DNA of 6,438 nt from Sulfurimonas sp. (GTDB taxonomy: Bacteria > Campylobacterota > Campylobacteria > Campylobacterales > Sulfurimonadaceae). Each line of letters starts with the position of its first letter. Position 1 is the stretch's first letter. Both the position numbers and the translations under genes were made by a program. The notes under the pieces were generated by a model. It was not told where the DNA came from. It ran no database searches and worked only from the letters and a program-made list of their open reading frames with translations. The DNA lies in NCBI RefSeq assembly GCF_023229105.1, contig NZ_JALNZY010000099.1:1-6438 (forward strand). Reading direction: 5' to 3'. Below, one piece after another: positions 4,410 through 6,438 of the stretch.

Positions 4410-4799
4410 GTGCCCCGTAACCCGAATCGGTTCTCCAAGGCCAACCTCGTCCAGTGGTTGGAGCGGCTCGTGCCTCCGAAGCTCACGGTAGGGTCGGCCC
4501 GGTTGGAGCAGGACGCGGAGCTGGGGCACATGAACCGGGGCATGGCAGCGGCTCAGGACGCCATCCGAGCCGAGGTGAAAGCCCGGTCGGGGCAGATTTC
4601 TCGGGCCGTGTGGGAGGCTCTCTTGCAGGACCACCTCCAGAAGGCCCGCGAGCAGGCGAGGACTCCGATCCTCAACGCCCACAACGGGTGGTCCCAGTGT
4701 GTGGGGTCACCTCCGGAGCGGTGGTTCTGGTACGGCTACTTCCGGCAGACCCTCGATCTGGGGGAAGACGCCGAGTACTACTTCCCTCCCAGAAAGTAA
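4410..4799 (+). CDS. Hypothetical protein, helical with aromatic C-terminus
   Basis: 129 residues with a GTG start served by GAAGGGA nine bases upstream. A later start (for example at the Met41 ATG) cannot be excluded. Residues 10-85 are predicted mostly helical by pattern (KANLVQWLERLV; DAIRAEVKARSGQISRAVWE; QKAREQARTP), and the C-terminus is aromatic (ERWFWYGYFRQTL, EYYFPP). I recognise no family. A competing frame at 4454-4819 is Gly/Arg/Pro-rich and looks like a shadow. The gene lies between two operator cassettes and could be transcribed by read-through from promoter B. Confidence 0.65.
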   Translation: MPRNPNRFSKANLVQWLERLVPPKLTVGSARLEQDAELGHMNRGMAAAQDAIRAEVKARSGQISRAVWEALLQDHLQKAREQARTPILNAHNGWSQCVGSPPERWFWYGYFRQTLDLGEDAEYYFPPRK

Positions 4800-4814
4800 C
4801 CGCTCCCGGCCGAA

Positions 4815-4837
4815 GTTGAGACTCAACCAAGAAAGGA
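4815..4837 (+). promoter_or_regulatory. Second operator plus ribosome-binding site cassette
   Basis: GTTGAGACTCAACC (4815-4828) is followed by GAAAGGA (4831-4837), 4 bases before the ATG at 4842. It is a near-copy of the cassette at 4377-4400, again without a -10 box. A protein bound here would meet RNA polymerase arriving from upstream instead of blocking a promoter. Confidence 0.6.
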
Positions 4838-4841
4838 CCCC

Positions 4842-5054
4842 ATGGACGCCCGCCGTTTCCCCGAGTTCCGGAGCCTAGTCACCATCGCCGTGAAGGAGGG
4901 GTGGACGGTGGAGATGACGGGGAAGAACCACTGGCGGTGGGTGCCCAAGGATCCCTGCCAGATCATCCTGGTCGTGTCCGGGACGCCCGCCAACGGGGAT
5001 CGGTTCATCCGGAACCTGAAGGCTGACCTTCGACGCCGGGGGCTGGGGGTGTAG
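4842..5054 (+). CDS. HicA-like small protein, possible orphan toxin fold
   Basis: The 70-residue product resembles HicA-type proteins (double-stranded-RNA-binding-like fold): a helix, GWTVEMTGKNHWRW with the expected conserved His at residue 30 in the loop before strand 2, then a strand (QIILVVSG) and a C-terminal helix with Arg-rich end (FIRNLKADLRRRGL). HicA toxins are mRNA interferases paired with HicB antitoxins. No HicB-like partner is visible on either side; the downstream frame at 5055 does not look like one. Similar HicA-like orphans are, as I recall, not rare in phages, and may have other roles. The segment GTPANGDRFIRNLKADLR fits the common GTPS-x-x-R-x-x-x-N-x-x-x-x-LR version. Family call moderate; toxic activity unproven. 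Confidence 0.6.
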   Translation: MDARRFPEFRSLVTIAVKEGWTVEMTGKNHWRWVPKDPCQIILVVSGTPANGDRFIRNLKADLRRRGLGV

Positions 5055-5262
5055 GTGCGCCCCTTGGGCCAACCCCCACGGAGACTAGACCGGCTGGACC
5101 CACAGCAGTTCGGGGGGTTGGAGTCGGTACCCGTGTGGTGGGACGAGACAGAGGAACCCGATGACGCTTCTCCCCCTGGGGATTCTTACGGGGACCGAGG
5201 GGTCAAAGCCCGTCGTTGTGGTCTGGTGGATCCAGCTCGAAAGCAAAATCACCCCCGCTGGT
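5055..5262 (+). other. Gap with possible in-frame N-terminal extension
   Basis: A GTG at 5055 immediately follows the TAG of the HicA-like gene and opens a frame that runs without a stop into the 5298 gene, giving a 168-residue version with an 81-residue Pro/Asp-rich extension. The first half of this frame has reasonable codon use; the second half less so, and it crosses promoter C. A second short frame starts at ATG 5161 behind GAGGAA (5151-5156), with a valine-rich stretch. Neither is convincing; the region may carry a real small gene or a decayed one. Confidence 0.3.
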
Positions 5263-5297
5263 GGTTGCTTCTCAACCAAACCCGGCGTAGTAGAGAC
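5263..5297 (+). promoter_or_regulatory. Operator-overlapped leaderless-type promoter C
   Basis: GGTTGCTTCTCAACC (5263-5277) contains the -35 TTGCTT (5265-5270). A 17-bp spacer, TAGTAG (5288-5293), AGAC and the ATG at 5298 follow. Unlike promoters A and B, a single operator covers the -35 directly. It is nearly identical to promoter D from the operator through the start codon and into ATGGCAC. Confidence 0.7.
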
Positions 5298-5561
5298 ATG
5301 GCACAGACGATCAAGTGGGCAAAGACCGAGGCAGCAAGGTTCCTGCGCACGGTGACCCGGTCCAAGTGTGGCCGGTTCGTGATCGTGCGCAAGCAGTACA
5401 GCCTCCCGGCGGCTTCGGTGGCCTACATCGTGTACTACGCCAAGGCCGGCAAGGTCTGTCGGTTCCATGAGGCCCGCCTCGTCGACGCCAAGGAAGCCAT
5501 CGAGGACATGATCGAGGACGGGGAGGTCTTCGACTGTCTCCCCACGGACCTCAAGCTCTGA
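5298..5561 (+). CDS. Small hypothetical protein
   Basis: 87 residues, unrecognised. The start is set by promoter C, whose TAGTAGAGAC block ends at this ATG. Pattern: an N-terminal basic helix (1-20), beta strands (GRFVIVRKQYSL, VAYIVYYAKAGKVCRF), a C-terminal acidic helix (VDAKEAIEDMIEDG) and three Cys (24, 54, 80). This is compatible with a small alpha/beta domain. The frame is open further upstream to 5055, so a longer product from read-through transcription is possible. The secreted-protein gene follows after 9 bases and probably shares the transcript. Confidence 0.7.
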   Translation: MAQTIKWAKTEAARFLRTVTRSKCGRFVIVRKQYSLPAASVAYIVYYAKAGKVCRFHEARLVDAKEAIEDMIEDGEVFDCLPTDLKL

Positions 5562-5570
5562 AGGAAACCG

Positions 5571-5978
5571 ATGAGAAAGCTGTTTTGGGCCCTAGTCTCG
5601 TCCTCTCTGGTGTGCCTGTCCCCGCTGGCTCAAGCCGATGAGCCGGTCCGGTGGAAGACCACCTGGACCCTGTACATCACCCCCAAGGTTGGACCGGAGC
5701 TGGTCCAAGAGCTGAGTTCCGCAGGCGGGGAGATTGCGCTCCCGAATCCGTCCGGTTGGGTCTGTCGACACGAACCCCCGGATTACTCGGACAGCGAGAA
5801 CGTGGTCCGCTACCTCATCTGCCAGAACGTGGACATGGTTGCCACCGGCATTGCATGTGCTCGTCGATCCCGCACAGTCCAGTACGGAGCGCTCAAGCTC
5901 TTCGTCCAGGACCCTACCGAGTTGATCTTCAACAAGACCCACACCCTCGTACTCAAGTGCAGCACCCAGCCGGAATAG
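5571..5978 (+). CDS. Secreted protein with four cysteines
   Basis: 135 residues. The N-terminus is a textbook Sec signal peptide: MRK, a hydrophobic core at about residues 4-19, and a signal peptidase I site after AQA (residues 20-22), before DEPV. No lipobox is seen around Cys15. The mature part of about 113 residues has four cysteines (65, 84, 96, 130) that could form two disulfides, and an alternating pattern of beta strands, as in a small beta sandwich exported to the periplasm or outside. AAGGA (5561-5565) precedes the ATG at a good distance. The family is unrecognised. Exported accessory proteins of phages often alter the host surface, for example superinfection exclusion or inhibition of wall enzymes, but that is inference. 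An operator-like sequence lies inside the gene at 5921. Confidence 0.75.
   Translation: MRKLFWALVSSSLVCLSPLAQADEPVRWKTTWTLYITPKVGPELVQELSSAGGEIALPNPSGWVCRHEPPDYSDSENVVRYLICQNVDMVATGIACARRSRTVQYGALKLFVQDPTELIFNKTHTLVLKCSTQPE
5921..5933. promoter_or_regulatory. Intragenic operator-like palindrome
   Basis: GTTGATCTTCAAC keeps both GTTGA and TCAAC arms at the 3-nt spacing but has T where the other sites have C in the last spacer position, and lacks the outer G/C bases. It lies near the 3' end of the secreted-protein gene, about 70 bp before promoter D. It may be a weak auxiliary site. Confidence 0.35.
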
Positions 5979-5988
5979 CCTCCCCTGT

Positions 5989-6023
5989 GGTTGATTCTCA
6001 ACCAGATCCGGCGTAGTAGAGAC
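5989..6023 (+). promoter_or_regulatory. Operator-overlapped leaderless-type promoter D
   Basis: GGTTGATTCTCAACC (5989-6003) has complete GGTTGA/TCAACC arms and includes the -35 TTGATT (5991-5996). A 17-bp spacer, TAGTAG (6014-6019), AGAC and the ATG at 6024 follow. A repressor on this site would directly occlude the -35. Confidence 0.75.
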
Positions 6024-6264
6024 ATGGCACTCTGCATCACCCAGCACGAGCACCGCGGGGTCGAGTTCACGGTCAGCCCCCGGACCCCGTTCGGGGGCAT
6101 CGGCTGGAAGATCCCCGCCCATGACCACCTGGGAAACCCTATGGCCCCCCCTGGAGTCTGGGGGAGCCTTCTACGACGGCTGCGAGGACCACCCCGAGGG
6201 GGCCTACGCGTGGGCCGAAGCTGCCTGCCGGAAGTTCATCGACAAGCTACTGGACGCACCATGA
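6024..6264 (+). pseudogene. Frameshifted paralogue of the 2305 gene
   Basis: Reading from the promoter D ATG gives MALCITQHEHRGVEF and onward, matching the 2305 protein (E-x-RGV, RTP, GIGW). At a run of seven C (6145-6151) the frame is lost. Skipping one C restores GGAFYDG, DHPEGA, WAE-x-A and FID, ending at TGA 6262-6264, for a 79-residue protein. Without the skip, the starting frame has no stop and runs straight into the next gene at 6261. The intact protein-like sequence on both sides of the C-run points to a very recent mutation, a homopolymer sequencing error, or +1 ribosomal slippage at CCC-C. The paralogue at 2305 has no comparable slip site. A sequencing or assembly error is the simplest explanation. 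Confidence 0.7.
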
Positions 6265-6438
6265 CCCTCGGCGAGCAGTACGGCAATGAGGTCCGAGTAA
6301 CCCAGGCCCTCAACGAGTCCACCCTCTGTCGGGAGTACCGGGAGCGGCTCACCAAGGCCCTGGGGGCGGACCCCATCATCGAGCCACCGGGCTCAGGGGC
6401 CTCGCACCGGGCCTGTGCGCCCCGCTGGTGGGCTGTTG
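6261..6438 (+). CDS. Partial hypothetical protein, cut by window end
   Basis: The ATG overlaps the TGA of the restored upstream frame as ATGA, the same coupling seen at 2305. The 59 visible codons have typical usage; the start MTLGEQYGNEVRVTQALNES looks helical and is followed by CREYRERLTKALGAD and a Pro/Gly-rich segment. No family is recognised, and the C-terminus lies beyond the window. It is in the same frame as the unshifted 6024 ORF, so a fusion product is formally possible. Confidence 0.55.
   Translation, partial: MTLGEQYGNEVRVTQALNESTLCREYRERLTKALGADPIIEPPGSGASHRACAPRWWAV

Noticed and set aside
3195..4682. Reverse-strand open frame of 495 codons
   Set aside because: It mirrors the 3276 and 4410 genes; its Leu/Val/Arg/Gly-rich sequence is the typical antisense shadow of G+C-rich coding DNA.
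4454..4819. Alternative forward frame over the 4410 gene
   Set aside because: Gly/Arg/Pro-rich translation; the 4410 frame has a ribosome site and a normal protein composition.
1640..6003. LexA/SOS box interpretation of the GGTTGA palindrome
   Set aside because: It does not fit the actinobacterial TCGAAC-N4-GTTCGA or alphaproteobacterial GTTC-N7-GTTC boxes; a dedicated regulator is more likely.
6427..6438. 12-mer GGTGGGCTGTTG identical to 2766-2777 at the end of the 2534 gene
   Set aside because: The flanking sequences and proteins show no similarity, so a duplication of the 2534 gene is not supported.
1..6438. CRISPR array
   Set aside because: No regularly spaced repeats of 23-40 bp with unique spacers are present; the repeated motifs are short and irregularly spaced.

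Overview
The window reads like an accessory replicon, most likely a temperate phage or prophage, or less likely a plasmid or integrative element, of a G+C-rich bacterium. The genes are small, tightly packed, all on the + strand, often joined by ATGA overlaps, mostly unrecognisable, and favour G/C at third positions with GGG glycine and CGG arginine common. No integrase, repressor, replication, structural or transfer gene is visible, so the type of element and the host are inferences. Promoters that place the start codon almost at the transcription start recall actinobacteria. The short Sec signal peptide at 5571 looks more Gram-negative. I leave the host open.

Layout. 1-875: no convincing gene; G-rich DNA with a perfect 18-bp palindrome, a cluster of TGTGCC/GGCACA half-sites and several hairpins. 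876-1088: a possible small membrane protein behind a leaderless-type promoter. 1089-1357: a more A+T-rich stretch with consecutive stem-loops, two sharing the loop sequence GCTTGGTTTTC. 1358-1645: a small basic protein. 1640-1780: a shortened operator, a sigma70-like promoter and about 100 nt that fold into two hairpins (candidate small RNA or leader). 1853-3071: an isochorismatase/nicotinamidase-like hydrolase followed by three small unknown genes. 3127-4370: a 48-residue protein and an acidic 364-residue Cys/His-rich protein. 4410-5054: two genes, each behind an operator plus Shine-Dalgarno leader, the second HicA-like. 5298-5978: an unknown protein and a secreted four-cysteine protein. 6024-6438: a frameshifted paralogue of the 2305 gene and the start of another gene.

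What ties the region together is one repeated control element. The near-palindrome GGTTGANNCTCAACC occurs at 1798, 2104, 3072, 4377, 4815, 5263 and 5989, with variants at 1640 and 5921. At four places it overlaps or lies 20 bp above a nearly invariant promoter, TTGATT (or TTGCTT)-17 bp-TAGTAG-AGAC-ATG, in which the start codon directly follows the -10 box. At two others it sits in a short gap with a ribosome-binding site but no -10 box, and two more lie inside genes. This resembles the repressor/stoperator networks of L5-like mycobacteriophages in logic but not in sequence. The likeliest reading is a set of accessory operons held silent by one regulator encoded outside the window.
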